A DNA stretch of 64,000 nt from Symbiodinium natans (GCA_905221605.1 CAJNDS010002492.1:288024-352023); one strand, 5' to 3'. Counted from the stretch's first letter, positions 51,536 through 63,123 are shown. Notes: generated by a model not told the origin, from the sequence alone. Translations and numbers: made by a program.

Positions 51536-51732
51536 ACCCCCCCAAAAAGGCACCATAACAACCCTCCAAAACACACACCAAGAACCCCCAAAAGGCACCA
51601 CAATAACCCCCCAAAGGCGCCATAACAACAGCACAAAAGGCGCCACAATAACGCCGCAAAAGGCACCACAATAACCCCCAAAAGGCACCATAATCACAAT
51701 AACACAACAACCCCTGAAAGGCACCAAAGGTA
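51536..51732. repeat. Minisatellite, about 25-bp unit
   Basis: AAAAGGCACCACAATAACCC repeated with decay, about 7 copies. It separates a TTTAGGG array (left) from a CCCTAAA array (right). Confidence 0.85.
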
Positions 51733-52162
51733 CCCTAACCCTGAAGCCTAAACCCTAAACCCTAAACCCCAAATACTAACCCTAAGCCCTAAACCCCAAA
51801 CCCTAAACCCTAACCATAAAAAGAAAACTGACCACATGAACCTGAGATCGCGGCTGAGAGCCTGCGGTGCCAGGTCCGGGAGCGCGTCGGACCTTTGAGC
51901 CGCTGTGTCCCCAAACCCTAAACCCTAAACCCTAAACCCTAAACCCTAAACGTTTTAAGGATCTTCGAGCTGACGTTTTAGGGTTCAGGATTTGGGAGCC
52001 CGGCCGCTTGTACCACTGCTTCTTCTCCTGCGGCAACTGCTGGACTGAGAGCGCAAGATTTGTATGTATATAAAGACAGAAATTTTAATCTTACATATGT
52101 CTATATTTATTTATGTATTTATTTATGTTTATATTTATATTTATATATATATATATATGTAT

Positions 52163-52269
52163 TAAACCCTAAACCCTAAACCCTAAACCCTAAACCCTAA
52201 ACCCTAAACCCTAAACCCTAAACCCTAAACCCTAAACCCTAAACCCTAAACCCTAAACCCTAAACCCTT
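52163..52269. repeat. CCCTAAA array, 15 units, inside (TA)n DNA
   Basis: Perfect array bounded by TATATATGTATTAAA on the left and TTTACACACACATAGACATA on the right. The outer flanks TTTGTATGTATATA (52057) and TATATACATACAAA (52300) are inverted. Confidence 0.95.
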
Positions 52270-52605
52270 TACACACACATAGACATATATATATATATAT
52301 ATACATACAAAGAAAATACACTTGAAGTTCGGGGAGCCCTAACGGCCCTAGCGTCGACAAGCCCCCCCAAAAATGTGTGTCTCTCTCCCATGTGTAAGTC
52401 CACGGCAGGCAGATGCAGCTCTGACATGTCTCAAGGACAGCCAGGAGGGTTTAGGGTTTAGGGTTTAGGGTTTAGGGTTTAGAGCAAGTTTAGGGATTGG
52501 AGTCTAGGGCCAAACCCAGGCGCCGTGGCTGAAAAGCACGCGAGAAAATGTTGACAACGCGTGCCTCTTGGGGAGTGCAACATCGTGCAAGAGAAATCAA
52601 GATGG

Positions 52606-52700
52606 AGGGTTTAGGGTTTAGGGTTTAGGGTTTAGGGTTTAGGGTTTAGGGTTTAGGGTTTAGGGTTTAGGGTTTAGGGTTTAGGGTTTAGGGTTTAGGG
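52606..52700. repeat. TTTAGGG array, 13 units
   Basis: Perfect TTTAGGG units. Confidence 0.97.
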
Positions 52701-53365
52701 ATAAAGGTTCCAGCATTGGCTGCAAAGCCTGTTGTGCAATCTGGGCTTGAGGATCTTAAGAGCCAGATCTGAGCCTGCGAACCCTGCGAACCCTGCGGAC
52801 CCTAAACCCTAAACCCTAAACCTTAAACCCTAAACCCTAAACGGCCCTAAACCCTAAACCTTAAACCCCTTCGTCCCTTCGTTTCCGGGAGCCTCCTCCG
52901 TTAGCTCCACTCGAGGCGGCTCGGGCTCGCCATCCACCTGGGGTCTGGGGGTCTACCTGGGGGCTCTCCATTTACCTACTAGTTTTGGGGGTTTAGGGTT
53001 TAGGGTTTGGGGTTTGGGGTTTAGGGTTCGGGGTTTAGGGTGTAGGGTTGAGGGTTGAGGGTTGAGGGGTGGACTAAATTGTGGGTTTTGGGGGTCGCAG
53101 GTACATCAAGAAGCTGCTACAATCGAATCTCGGTTTAGGGTTTAGGGTTTATTGCCCTTCTGCTTGCCCGATGACGGCTTAGGCGAACCTATTTCAAGCT
53201 TCCGGCCTTGCGTGGAAGCTTCGTATTCAGCTAAGCACACAGCTTCTGGCTTCCGAATCAGAAAGAGTCCCGAACCCACACAGACATCCATACATGGTAA
53301 GCGTGCATGTCCTTTTCTGCAGGTCTGGGGTTTGAGGACCTGAGTGTGTCCATCTACCGTAGACC

Positions 53366-53423
53366 TACCAGGACGAGCTATTCTACCCTATGGGGATAAT
53401 AATCCGAATAGCCCATCCTGGTA
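53366..53423. mobile_element. Short inverted-repeat element, TACCAGGA ends
   Basis: Ends CCAGGACGAGCTATTC / GAATAGCCCATCCTGG (16 bp, 2 mismatches), 58 bp. The plus strand to its right is open for about 130 bp (AAESVSASICASVSLGAS...). Confidence 0.6.
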
Positions 53424-55032
53424 TGCTGCAGAATCTGTGTCAGCCTCCATCTGCGCCTCCGTGTCTTTGGGGGCCTCCAGAATCAGGCATGCTACACTAG
53501 TGGGACGCCCAGCCGAAGAGTCAACCTCATGCAAACTACAATTACCTGCAGGGTTCAACATCCAGCTCGAATGTTCTGACGCATTTTGCAAGTAAAGTGG
53601 ACCGAGCAAATGCAAATCAGTCTATGCAGGGCTGTCGGCCTTACCGTGCAACACACGCAGGCAGAACAGATTGACATGAGCCAGGAAGAACAATTTCAGA
53701 ATGGCCCCGGTTCATGTTCCACGAGATGCATGGAAATACTTCAGACACCACAGGAACTGCATGAACTGCCCACCAGCAAGAATCTCATTCCCGGCCTCTT
53801 CCTTGGGGGCTGCGTCTGGAACCTTTGTGAGATCATGGCTAAAACCCAAAGGGTCCAAGGTCCAGAAAAGCTTTGGGCTACTAAACCCTAAACCCTATCC
53901 CGTTCTCGAACCCCTGAGTATCCACGACAGGAAACATGGGCCCTGTGGGGAAGGGTCAGGACTCTGAGGAGGTCTCTGTGCTTTGCTTGTGCTTTTGGGG
54001 TTTCCGCATGTTCGGGCTTGGCGGGCGTTTAAGGGGGTTTGGGGGATTGCGACGACGACGACGAAACCTTTGTCGCATACAACCTAATTCCATATCTGCA
54101 CCCTCTGAGCCCTCCGGGGCCCTAAAACGCAGCTCGAATGTCTGGGCTCAGTGCAGCCTCTCCTTCAGCAGCCTGCGCGCAGATCTGCAGCACGAGCCCT
54201 CATGGATTAAAACCTTTCAATCCGAACCCAAGACCATGAAAAGGTTCGCCTAAGCCACTACCTCCCCAAAAACAGAAGCTCAACCCTGAACCCTAGACCT
54301 TAAACCCGAAACTCTATAAACACTAAACCCTAAACCCTAGACCCTAGACCCTAAACCCAAATCTACAGCGCCCGTGCTGAGGACCAGGAACGATCCGAGA
54401 CAGCATGGCCTTCTTCGGTGCAGGTTCGTGCACGGTGTGCTACAGGAAGACTGATAGGATGCCACGCTTCACAATGGTTAATGTGTATGAATCAACAAGT
54501 ACATACATATGTGCATGTTAAAATATGTATATACATGCATATGTGCCAATAATACGCATATACATGTTTTTTGATGTTGCATGTATTGCATATTACGCAT
54601 CATACATGTATATTACATATGTGATGCAGACTGTCCGTTCCTGAACTACAGTTGGTACGTAGTAAGTCCTCAAGAACGTTTTTGGTGAACTGACATGCTC
54701 ACAAGTAGCTTGTCTTTGATCATTCCACGTTGACAGTAGCGCATGGCCGAAGATCCAGTTCTACCATGCTAAGGCTGCTAAGGATGCGGGTGTCTGTAAA
54801 ACACGCTTGCGCCGCTGTAGTTGCCATGACCTGAACCCTGCAAACCGTGTTTTTTGTTGGCATCCATGGTGCCCTTCTTGCTTCAGGGCTCTGGGTAGAC
54901 CCCAAACCCTAAGCCCCATAGAGCGCAGAAGCCCTGAAACCGTGGCTAGAACCCACCCAAATCGTAAACCCTAAACCCTAAACCCTAAACCCTAAACCCT
55001 ATAACCCTATAACCCTATAACCCTACACCCAA

Positions 55033-55140
55033 AACCCTTGGCCTGGGCAGCAGCCTCCTGCCCAGACTTCTGCGGCTGGCTGGGTTGAGGAGGTACCATA
55101 GGAGTTGCTTTGAGGTTTCGTTTTGAGAGCCCTGATTAAA
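55033..55140 (-). CDS. Candidate exon, product unknown
   Basis: Minus frame KRNLKATPMVPPQPSQPQKS then GQEAAAQAKG. Two other minus frames are also open, so this is uncertain. Confidence 0.22.
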
Positions 55141-55431
55141 CCCTTTGTAGGCTCGGACTTCTTTCGAGCCCTCAACCCTAAGACACGAAATTTGTGCACT
55201 AGGCTCTGGATGATGCCAGTTTGGCATGAGATGCCCGGTCCTGCTGCATAGCTTCTCGCTGCTGTGCCCACTCCGCCTGCCACGCTGCGTTTGGATTCCA
55301 TGGTGAATGTTCTTACTCTACCCAGCGAAGAGGCCCCCCGAGCCACTCTGGCCCGCCGCCCATGGTGAATCTCTCTCTCTCTCTCTCTCTCTCACATCTC
55401 TCTCTCACAGCTGAATTCGGATCTACCTGAA

Positions 55432-55510
55432 GGCTCCAATGTAGTTCCTTTCTGGGTTCCTTATAGGGGATTCTAGTATACTTCCCCAAACTGGTACTAC
55501 TTATAGGAGC
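55432..55510. mobile_element. Short inverted-repeat element, GGCTCC..TAGT family
   Basis: GGCTCCAATGTAGTTCCTTT to GGTACTACTTATAGGAGCTT. Sister of 49662-49740. Confidence 0.7.
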
Positions 55511-55854
55511 TTTTATGGTAGTTTGAGAAGCTTCTTAGGGGGAGAAAGACATTGCGGGGGATAGGTTCAAGGGAAGGCAGCTGTGATTCAGGCTCTCGGA
55601 TGAACCCTGAATAACTCAATGTCCCACAACCCCTGTAAATCAAAGCTGCCAACCTCACATACAAGACAATAAACAAAGTCTATAGATGTATAAACACTCA
55701 CATATGTATATCTACAGACATCGAACCCTAAACCCTGAACCCTTAACCCTAACCCTTTTGGGGCTTCGTTGGGTCCCCAACAAAAAAAGACGTGAGTTTT
55801 CGTGATTTGTTGGGGGAGATGGCCTGCTTCTCTTGCATCTCCAACCTCGGCACA

Positions 55855-56040
55855 GGGATGTTACCACTTACCCTAACAGTCCTTAACATTCTAATGCGGG
55901 GTGCTAGAATCCCTATTCAAGACGTAGAACCCTTCTTTCTGCTTCAGGGTCCTAAACCCTAAACCCTAAACCCTAAACCCTAAACCCTAAACCCTAAGCC
56001 CTAAGCCCTAAGCTCTGTCGTATAAAGGGGGAACATCCCA
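55855..56040. mobile_element. Introner-like element, GGGATGTTCCCCC family, heptamer array inside
   Basis: Ends GGGATGTTACCACTTA / TAAAGGGGGAACATCCC with the family motif ACAGTCCTTAACAT. A CCCTAAA array (55950-56012) sits between the arms. Confidence 0.7.
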
Positions 56041-56194
56041 AACCTTTGGGTTTGTGATTCTGGGCCTTCGCACCCTTGCAGGGCAGAAGCGCTACGAGGG
56101 AGTCAAGGAGCTGTAGGGTTTAGGGTTCAAGGGGCTAAGGGTTTATATATAAAGAAATTAAAATGTACACATATATATCTATGTATATATAAGT

Positions 56195-56215
56195 GTATAT
56201 ATATATATGATTCAG

Positions 56216-56293
<78 letters not shown>

Positions 56294-56820
56294 ACCCCCC
56301 CCCCCCCCTGTGGTGTGGTTGGGGGTTGGTTTTAGGGTTTTAGGGTTTAGGGTTTAGGGTTTAGGGTTTAGGGTTTTAGGGTTTTAGGGTTTTAGGGTTT
56401 AGGGTTTAGGGTTTAGGGTTTAGGTTTAGGGTTTTAGGGTTTAGGGTTTAGGGTTTAGGGTTTAGGGTTTAGGGTTTTCCCCGCGGATGGGGTACTAAGA
56501 TGATCCCCCCCCCCCCCCTGTGGTGTGGTTGGGGGTTGGTTTTAGGGTTAGGGTTTAGGGTTCAGGGTTTTAGGGTTTAGGGTTTAAGGTTTAAGACTTA
56601 AGGTTTAGGGTTTAGGGTTAGGGTTTAGGTTTTACGGTTTGGGGTTTAGGGTTTACAAATTAGGGGTTTAGGGTTTAGGGTTTAGGGTTTAGGGTTTAGG
56701 GTTTAGGGTTTAGGGTTTAGGGTTTAGGGACCGTAGAGTAGGCTTGGGGGGGGGGGGGATACCAGGGGGGGGGGGGGGGGGGGGGCCCAGGACGCTCGAC
56801 GCTGAACCATATGATTCATA
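56195..56820. repeat. Nested C/G-tract and heptamer structure
   Basis: Order: TATATGATTCAG, a run of 72 C, AATGGTACC with C14, TGTGGTGTGGTTGGGGGTTG and a TTTAGGG array (56330-56478). Then GATGATC with C15, the same TGTGGTGTGGTT leader and a second array (56540-56729), then G13, ATACCAG, G25 and ...GCTGAACCATATGATTCATA. Outer and inner flanks are inverted copies. Confidence 0.85.
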
Positions 56821-57204
56821 CATATATACACACACAAACATATATATATATATATACATAAGGGTTAAGGGTTTGGGATGTAGGGGTTAAAGGGTTTTTT
56901 GCCTCAGGGCCTGAATGCGCAAGTGGAGCGTACGCATAAAACTCCGAAACGCCCTTGCCAGCTTCAACGTCCCAACTCTCCGGCCTTAAGAGAAGCTCGC
57001 CCCCAAACAATCTCAACTGAAACGGAGCCATTTAGGTTTCGCCACCCGCCTAGCTGACACGGTTTATGGTTTAGGGATTAGAGAGAATGTAGCAACCGCT
57101 GCAATGATGTCTGTCCCTGACTCAAAATGAACCCTAAAACCTCATTGGGTTAAGGGTTTGGGGCTTTGGGTGTAGGGTCTCCACACAAGCCGAACCCTGA
57201 AAGC

Positions 57205-57284
57205 CCCTTGCGAGTCTGAGCTCGGGACAGCTTCTGTTGGGTGGCCTGCTGGCGTTGCAACTCGAAGTCCGCATCTGCCTTCTC
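57205..57284 (-). CDS. Well-supported exon, coiled-coil-like, product unknown
   Basis: 80 nt after TTATAG reading EKADADFELQRQQATQQKLS then RAQTRK, with a GC donor. Gln/Lys/Arg-rich, likely helical. Phase 0 at its start; it may belong with the exons at 58855-59157 upstream on this strand. Confidence 0.4.
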
Positions 57285-57312
57285 CTATAATGCTTTGTTT
57301 AAGCCAGGGTGG

Positions 57313-57451
57313 TAGGGTTTAGGGTTTAGGGTTTAGGGTTTAGGGTTTAGGGTTTAGGGTTTAGGGTTTAGGGTTTAGGGTTTAGGGTTTAGGGTTTAGG
57401 GTTTAGGGTTTAGGGTTTAGGGTTTAGGGTTTAGGGTTTAGGGTTTAGGGT
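57313..57451. repeat. TTTAGGG array, about 20 perfect units
   Basis: The longest uninterrupted perfect array in the window. Confidence 0.98.
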
Positions 57452-58702
57452 GCAAAGCTTTATGCAAGGCAAAGCTTTTTTTACAGCAGGCCTCGGGAAG
57501 CGGCAACCTGGTCCCACAGGCACTGCTTAAAGGGCATATAATGAGGCCGACATCTCTGGAGAGACTATCTGGAAAGGACACAAGGCAAACCCTAAACCCT
57601 AAACCCTAAACCCTAAACCCTAAACCCTAAACCCTAAACCCTAAACCGGAATACGAGGCTTCCAAGCCAGAACCTTAGATCGACGCAGGCTAGGGGTAAG
57701 ATGCAGAAGGTGCGGGTGCTGAAGGCAGCGGTTTTGGCTAGGAATGGCCCCAAATGACACTAAGTCCTAAACCTAAACTCTAAACACACTCAAATAGCGA
57801 CACTCCTCACCGAACATTCTCGCGAGAAGCTACCCTGCGAAATCTCCTGCAAACCTCAAATTCCAACAGGAAAATTTCCACGATTTACTCGTGTCGAATA
57901 GGGCCTTGGGGCCTCCATCTGTATAAATACGTATGCATACATGCGTATGTCTGAGTGTATATGTGTGTGTGTACATTTATGCGTTCTTTGTATCAAAGGG
58001 AACTGCTCATAAGGGGGTGCCATGGTATGGTGACATCGCAAGAGTCCTGCTTCTCTTTTCGCAGCTGCTCGTACACGTGCTCCAGGTAGTCAGCACTCGG
58101 CTGTCCCAACTCGGCCATCAGGCTAGCATGACTTGATTCTCTCATCTGTCCGTCTGCGCGTGCGCCTGCGCCTGCGTGCGCGCGTGGGCGTGTGTGGGTG
58201 TGCATAGTCTGCTCGGCGGGCTAGGTCCCAGCTTGCCTCTGCCCCCTGTTTGTTGCCATGGAGTCTGGGCATCCGGACAAGGACCTTGGCTACCCGCTTG
58301 AAGTGGGGAAGCCGAAATCGAGTGACTGCCTCGCCGCGGACAGGCTCTGACTGTCTTGGGTCCTGTTCGTCTAGGTTTGCAGCTATAGAGCTGCTAGCTC
58401 TCATGCACCGGTAGCTAGAGCGCAGCAGACAATCCGGAGTTGCTCCCATGTCATGCCAACCCCCCCCCCCTCCCCCCCCACCGCCCCCACAATCTTCGCG
58501 ACCTGAACACGCTCCTCCTTGAGCAAGTTGTTACGCACCTGCCAAAGATGGGGCTAGTCTGAACCATCGTGAGGAAGGACTGGCGTGGAGGTGCTGTTGA
58601 AGCTTACAGAGCGAGATGTGTGTGCGCCGAGGATGGGCAGTGTTGTTCAGAACTGGGGCAGCCACCCACCAGCCTTCTCCCCAAACTCAGAAAGAGAAAC
58701 AT

Positions 58703-58790
58703 CTTAGTTGTCCAGTACCTAGGGGTTTTAAAGGTTAACCTTTCGGGTTATAAAGGGGATTATATTAACCCAAAAAGGTTAAAGGTTACC
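58703..58790. mobile_element. Short dispersed element, CTTAGTTGTCCAGTA family
   Basis: CTTAGTTGTCCAGTACCTAG, AAAGGTTAACCTTTCGGG, TATAAAGGGGATTATATTA. Sister of 45663-45755. Confidence 0.6.
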
Positions 58791-58854
58791 TACTCTACCC
58801 TAAACCCTAAACCCTAAACCCTAAACTCTAAACCCTAAACCCTAAACCCTAAAC

Positions 58855-59157
58855 CCCAAACATATAATCAGCCCTTGCTGTGAAGCCACTGTCTTGAAGC
58901 TCCAGCGCCAAAAAAGTTGCCAATGTTGATGGGTCAACAGCTGGAAGCCCTTCAGCGAGAACCCTGCCCGAGCAAAGGTCGCTGGGCTTGATAGCCTTAG
59001 GGTTTAGGGCCGTTTAGGGTTTAGGGTTTAGGGCTTAGGGTTTAGGGTTTAGTGTTTAGGGTTTAGGGTGAACCCTAAACTCTCATAAAAACCGGGCCTC
59101 TAGGAACAAAATGTCTCGCTGCTGGGCGGCAGCGGCAGCTTGGAGGATCTGCTTCAC
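58855..59157 (-). CDS. Two consecutive exons of an unknown protein
   Basis: Exon 59098-59157 (20 codons, phase 0) reads VKQILQAAAAAQQRDILFLE after an AAG acceptor. GC-AG intron 58996-59097 is packed with heptamers. Exon 58855-58995 (47 codons, phase 0) reads AIKPSDLCSGRVLAEGLPAV, then DPSTLATFLALELQDSGFTA and RADYMFG, with a donor GTTTAGG that is itself the start of an array. Matching phases, clean sites and coding-like composition make this one of the best unrecognised genes here. Family not recognised. Confidence 0.5.
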
Positions 59158-59268
59158 CTTCGTCACGAGGGGTTTAGGGTTTAGGGTTTAGGGTTTAGGG
59201 GGTTTACCGTCTAGGGCCTATAGTCTGGTTGCACCTACGGGCTTCCGCCAGGGGTTTTGTCAGCCCCG

Positions 59269-59420
59269 CAGTCCTCTAAGCAGGTTATAAGTAGAAGTGT
59301 AATTGGGGTTCTACGTAACCTCCAAGCACCCGCAAGGTTGCTGCACTTGCAAGCCCCTAAGTCCTCCAAGCAGGTGATAAGTTTATGTTATACGTAACCT
59401 CCTAAGTTCCCGCAAGGTTC
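59269..59420. repeat. Two-copy imperfect direct repeat
   Basis: GTCCTCTAAGCAGGTTATAA ... ACGTAACCTCCAAGCACCCG recurs about 100 bp on as GTCCTCCAAGCAGGTGATAA ... ACGTAACCTCCTAAGTTCCC. Confidence 0.75.
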
Positions 59421-59569
59421 ACCAACAAAACGACCCCCACAGGCCGGTACCGCGAGGGAAAACTCTCTGAAAACTGTCCTGCAGATGTTGCACCCTCCCG
59501 ACTTATACCTGTAACGCCAATTACCTACAGCTTTTATGGCTTGTACCTACTAATTAAGAGTTAAGTACT

Positions 59570-59656
59570 GGACCCTCTTTACCTACACTTTTATGGGTTA
59601 TACCTAGTAAGTATTTGTAGTTACTACTAATTAAACTGTAGGTAAATAGAGCCCCA
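59570..59656. mobile_element. Introner-like element, CTCTTTACCTACA family
   Basis: Inverted ends CTGGACCCTCTTTACCTACA / TGTAGGTAAATAGAGCCCCA. A partial tandem copy precedes it from 59520. Confidence 0.7.
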
Positions 59657-60190
59657 GGGAATGTCTAAGAAGGTCTTCGTGTCGGTACTTACGCCTTTGC
59701 TTTGGCGTACCCGATAAACTTTGGATTGGCGACCCAGGAATTGAGCGCACGCTTTATTGAACTTTATTGCTGCGGGTGCCGAGCAGGATCTGGGATAACG
59801 ACGAGCCACAGCGACATGACGGACTATACAATGTCTTGGTCTTCTTGGGGCCTAAACTATCTAAAAACCCTTTTCTCGGCATGGGCTGTGGTCTCGTTGG
59901 GTGCGGGCTGCAAGCTACACAGGTTGTGCAGGCACTTGGCATGCTCATCGCAGGACCACCTTGATATTGCATAGGTGCTTCATCGACCGGTCGGTCTTTC
60001 GTTTTGGGCTTGTAGACTAGTGCTTAGTGCTGCCGGCTGCGGCGCTGAGGGTCATCGCATGAATGTTACCTTTGGGATGTCGCCGGATGCATTCGTTTAG
60101 GGTTTAGGGTTTAGGTGCTTATCAGAAAGAGTTGCGCAGCAGGCATCCGGAATACCCCGGCGCCATCCCTGATCCTTCCACCTTCACATG

Positions 60191-60335
60191 GGGCTTTACG
60201 ATACGAGAGGTACCTTATTGGGGTCCTAGATAAGGGAATCCTACCAGTAGAGGTACCTTATTGGGGTCCTAAATAAGGGAATCCTACCACTTGGGGGTCT
60301 ATTCTGGGGCTCCCTGCCCTTGTCATTGAAACCCC
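60191..60335. mobile_element. Introner-like element, GGTACCTT..GGGTCCT family, internal duplication
   Basis: GAGGTACCTTATTGGGGTCC ... AAGGGAATCCTACCA is duplicated in tandem (43-bp period). Ends GGGGCTTTACGA and TCATTGAAACCCC are inverted but decayed. Confidence 0.6.
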
Positions 60336-60644
60336 AAACTTGGACCCATCCCACTTTGCACATGCACCCATCATTGCAGAACGGCCCGTAATATACAACT
60401 GAACCCACCTCCCTAAACCCTAAACCCTAAACCCTAAACCCTAAACCCTAAACCCTCCTAAACCCTAAACCCTAAATCCACTTCGACTCATCACCAAAGC
60501 CCACAAAGCCCTGAGGGGTTTTCCGAGCCTTTGCCTCCACTCCTACACACGCAAAAACCGAACCTGGGGCTCGGCTTAACCTACTTTTTTTTTCTTTGGG
60601 GGGGGGGGGGGGGTTCTACTTATATGGGTTTAGGGTTTTTGGAG

Positions 60645-60800
60645 TCACAGGACACACCCTGTGATCTCAAGTTCGTTGAAGCACCCGCCACGAGGCCCGC
60701 AAGCACTCGTAAAGGCAATGTCCACGGCGTGGCGCGGGTTTTGACTTCTTGTGTTAAACTAAGGAGGCAGGTTTTATGGGGGCTTACAGGACTTTCTTGA
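60645..60800 (+). CDS. Candidate terminal exon, product unknown
   Basis: After TTTTTGGAG reads SQDTPCDLKFVEAPATRPAS, then TRKGNVHGVARVLTSCVKLR and RQVLWGLTGLS, stop. 52 codons in phase 0. Basic. Confidence 0.32.
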   Translation, partial: SQDTPCDLKFVEAPATRPASTRKGNVHGVARVLTSCVKLRRQVLWGLTGLS

Positions 60801-61198
60801 GTTTTTGACAGGGTTTTGATTTAGGGGTCGACAGGGTTTCATATATTGGTTTAGGGTGCAAGAGCCTATGCCGAAAGGTTATTCTTTCCAGGGGTGTATA
60901 GGAACCCTAAACCCTAAACCCCGAAACCCTAAACCGACCCTAGGAAAGATGCAGGTTCTGAGCTCCGGACTTTAGGTGAGGGTTTTGGGCCCCCTCCAAC
61001 CCCTTCCGTGTCAGAAGGAGCTGCAAATACGTTAGTTGCTACTACACTGACAGCCCTTTGCTAACTACCCCAGTTTGGGGTCTATAGGGTTGAGGGCTTA
61101 GGGTTTAGGGGCTACGTACCCCTAAACCCCAAAACTCTCGGGTTTAGGGTCTATATATATATATATATATACGTAGGGTTAAGGGTTTAGGGTTTAGG

Positions 61199-61276
61199 GG
61201 CCCAAGTCTACACGCCGGCGACGGCCTCCACGGTGAGAGAGGCTTGGGTACAGCAGTGGGCGTAGACCGGAGTTAC
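61199..61276 (+). CDS. Candidate terminal exon, product unknown
   Basis: Open block AQVYTPATASTVREAWVQQW then A and TAG, directly after a TTTAGGG array. Short. Confidence 0.22.
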
Positions 61277-61281
61277 AACGT

Positions 61282-61893
61282 TCACTTAGGGGCTGCAGAC
61301 CCTGCCCAAAAAAGGATTAACCTTTTACATATTTCGGATTCTATATTACCAAAAAGGTTTAAGCGCGACGCACTCAAAGCAGGTGCCCGGCGTCGAGCGT
61401 GAGACGTGCTACAAGTTACAGATTCAGCAGTCATTCTGAAAGCCCTAGGGGAGAGGTCTGGGTGGATGAGGGGGATACGATAGTTGTACTTCAGGATACG
61501 AGCTCTGGGGAAACTAAGCCCGTCGAATCTGACTAATCTGACTCGAGATCCGGAGAACCCGCACGCGGCCGTCCGCGTAAGAGTCTCGGGCGGTACGAGT
61601 GATTTCGCAGCATCCCTGCGTTTAGGGAGAAAGCGAGTGGCCGGTGACTTCTTTGTAGCCCGAGGATAAGCATGAGTTCCGAGAAAGACGACGCCAGCCC
61701 TGAAAACTCCATTCCGTGATGCGCAGTGTAAGCCTTCATAAGCCTGAGGCGACCTGCAGCCCAATGGAGATGGGTTGAAGTTCTTTCCCGAAGGGGGGGG
61801 GGGGGGCTGCTTGGAGGCTGACGACGACACACGCACACATACAGAATTGTTCCCAACAACTCTCCTAAACGCAAACGCCAATATGAACAACAT
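61282..61893 (-). CDS. Open block of 203 codons, product unknown
   Basis: Longest non-repetitive minus frame outside the transposon. Arg/Ser/Pro-rich, with PPPPPSGK near residue 30 coming from a G tract at 61790. No motif recognised. It may be chance openness in GC-rich DNA. Confidence 0.18.
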   Translation of the reverse strand: MLFILAFAFRRVVGNNSVCVRVSSSASKQPPPPPSGKNFNPSPLGCRSPQAYEGLHCASRNGVFRAGVVFLGTHAYPRATKKSPATRFLPKRRDAAKSLVPPETLTRTAACGFSGSRVRLVRFDGLSFPRARILKYNYRIPLIHPDLSPRAFRMTAESVTCSTSHARRRAPALSASRLNLFGNIESEICKRLILFWAGSAAPK

Positions 61894-61899
61894 GATATA

Positions 61900-61943
<44 letters not shown>

Positions 61944-62015
61944 GTTTTATTATTATCATTCATAATATAATTATTAATATTTGTTTGATGTATATGTATA
62001 TATATATATATATAT
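61885..62015. repeat. (TA)n microsatellite block
   Basis: TA runs with ATTATT interruptions. Confidence 0.95.
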
Positions 62016-62039
62016 GTCTGTTCTTTTTGGGGTTGAGGG

Positions 62040-62640
62040 TCTCTCCGCCTACAAACCCAGTCTGCAAAACAAACCATACGTGGTCCGCAAACCCCACTGC
62101 CTGGATGGTTGGGGGTGGCATCTGCGCACACCTTCCTGCTTGTGGTTGGCTCCGCTGTTGTCCAGCATTAACGACGAGCTCTGTGAATTAGTGGGCCCCT
62201 GTTTCAGGATTCCTGAAATCAGGTCCCATCTCAAGTCACGCACCCGGAAAAGCAAGCCAAACAAGGGCTTGCATCAGACTGCTTTGATAATTAAGATCTG
62301 TGTGACACATCGTGCTTTGGAGGGCCTTTGCGTGGCTCTGGTCTTCTTCTTGCAACTGGCAGCACCACCCCGAAGATCGCCGTAAAGCTGTACACAACCA
62401 AGTCAAAAAAAGCATGCAAGGGGAGTCGGTAGGAGTCGGTAGCCCGTTTTTGCAACTTCTTCCAAAGCAAGCAGCCAGAGGATCCTTGGATAAGAAATGC
62501 TGCCAGCGCAAGATGCCGAATGGATCCCAAAGCCAGGGGTCCCATCTGGCGAATCATTGCCAGGATGATCTCACGCGCACACATCGCTCACATTTGTCAT
62601 TGACCTCATCCTGAAAACCCAGCCTCAAAGCCCCACAATC
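62040..62640. other. Single-copy stretch with open frames on both strands
   Basis: No heptamers and no simple repeats. The minus frame 62291-62584 has a hydrophobic run (HAFFDLVVYSFTAIFGVVLP), and the plus frames are Lys/Arg-rich. Probably holds exons, but the strand cannot be chosen. Confidence 0.4.
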
Positions 62641-62859
62641 CGAAGGTCGCGTGTTCATCCCAGCAGGTCCATCATCTGCTTCTCGGCCTTTAAACGTATG
62701 CAAGCAATGCGTCCTTTCGCAACATATACCTATAGCCCTGGCTGATGATGAGAACTGGCGTGCTCAACATGTCCGCTCGCAACAGCATGCAGCATGTTCG
62801 GCAGGGCATCCGTCTACATGTTGATCCCAGAGGATATGTAGGGCTGATGAACAAGCAAT

Positions 62860-63123
62860 TTGCTTCGGAATGCCAGTTTGGCTTCTTCTGCAAATCCTCA
62901 GGAACCCCAAAGCCTTCTAAAACGTGTGTCAAGGAATTCGTTGGGAACAGCCTCCCAAGCAACCCCTTCTCCCCCTTCACATCTAACCCCTTCAAACCCC
63001 TCTAACGCCCTGAAACGCAAACTTTCTGTGCCAGGACACAATGCGCAGCTGTTATCCGAGCTGACTTTCAGCCGAGAGCTTGATAACTGCAAGTGTCGCG
63101 CACGAGGACCCGTGAGCACCTAG
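62860..63123 (+). CDS. Candidate C-terminal coding block, product unknown
   Basis: Open frame ending in TAG: ...ANPQEPQSLLKRVSRNSLG..., Ser/Pro-rich middle, then ...LKRKLSVPGHNAQLLSELTF and SRELDNCKCRARGPVST. Coding-like and repeat-free. The upstream limit is unknown. Confidence 0.3.
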   Translation: MLRNASLASSANPQEPQSLLKRVSRNSLGTASQATPSPPSHLTPSNPSNALKRKLSVPGHNAQLLSELTFSRELDNCKCRARGPVST

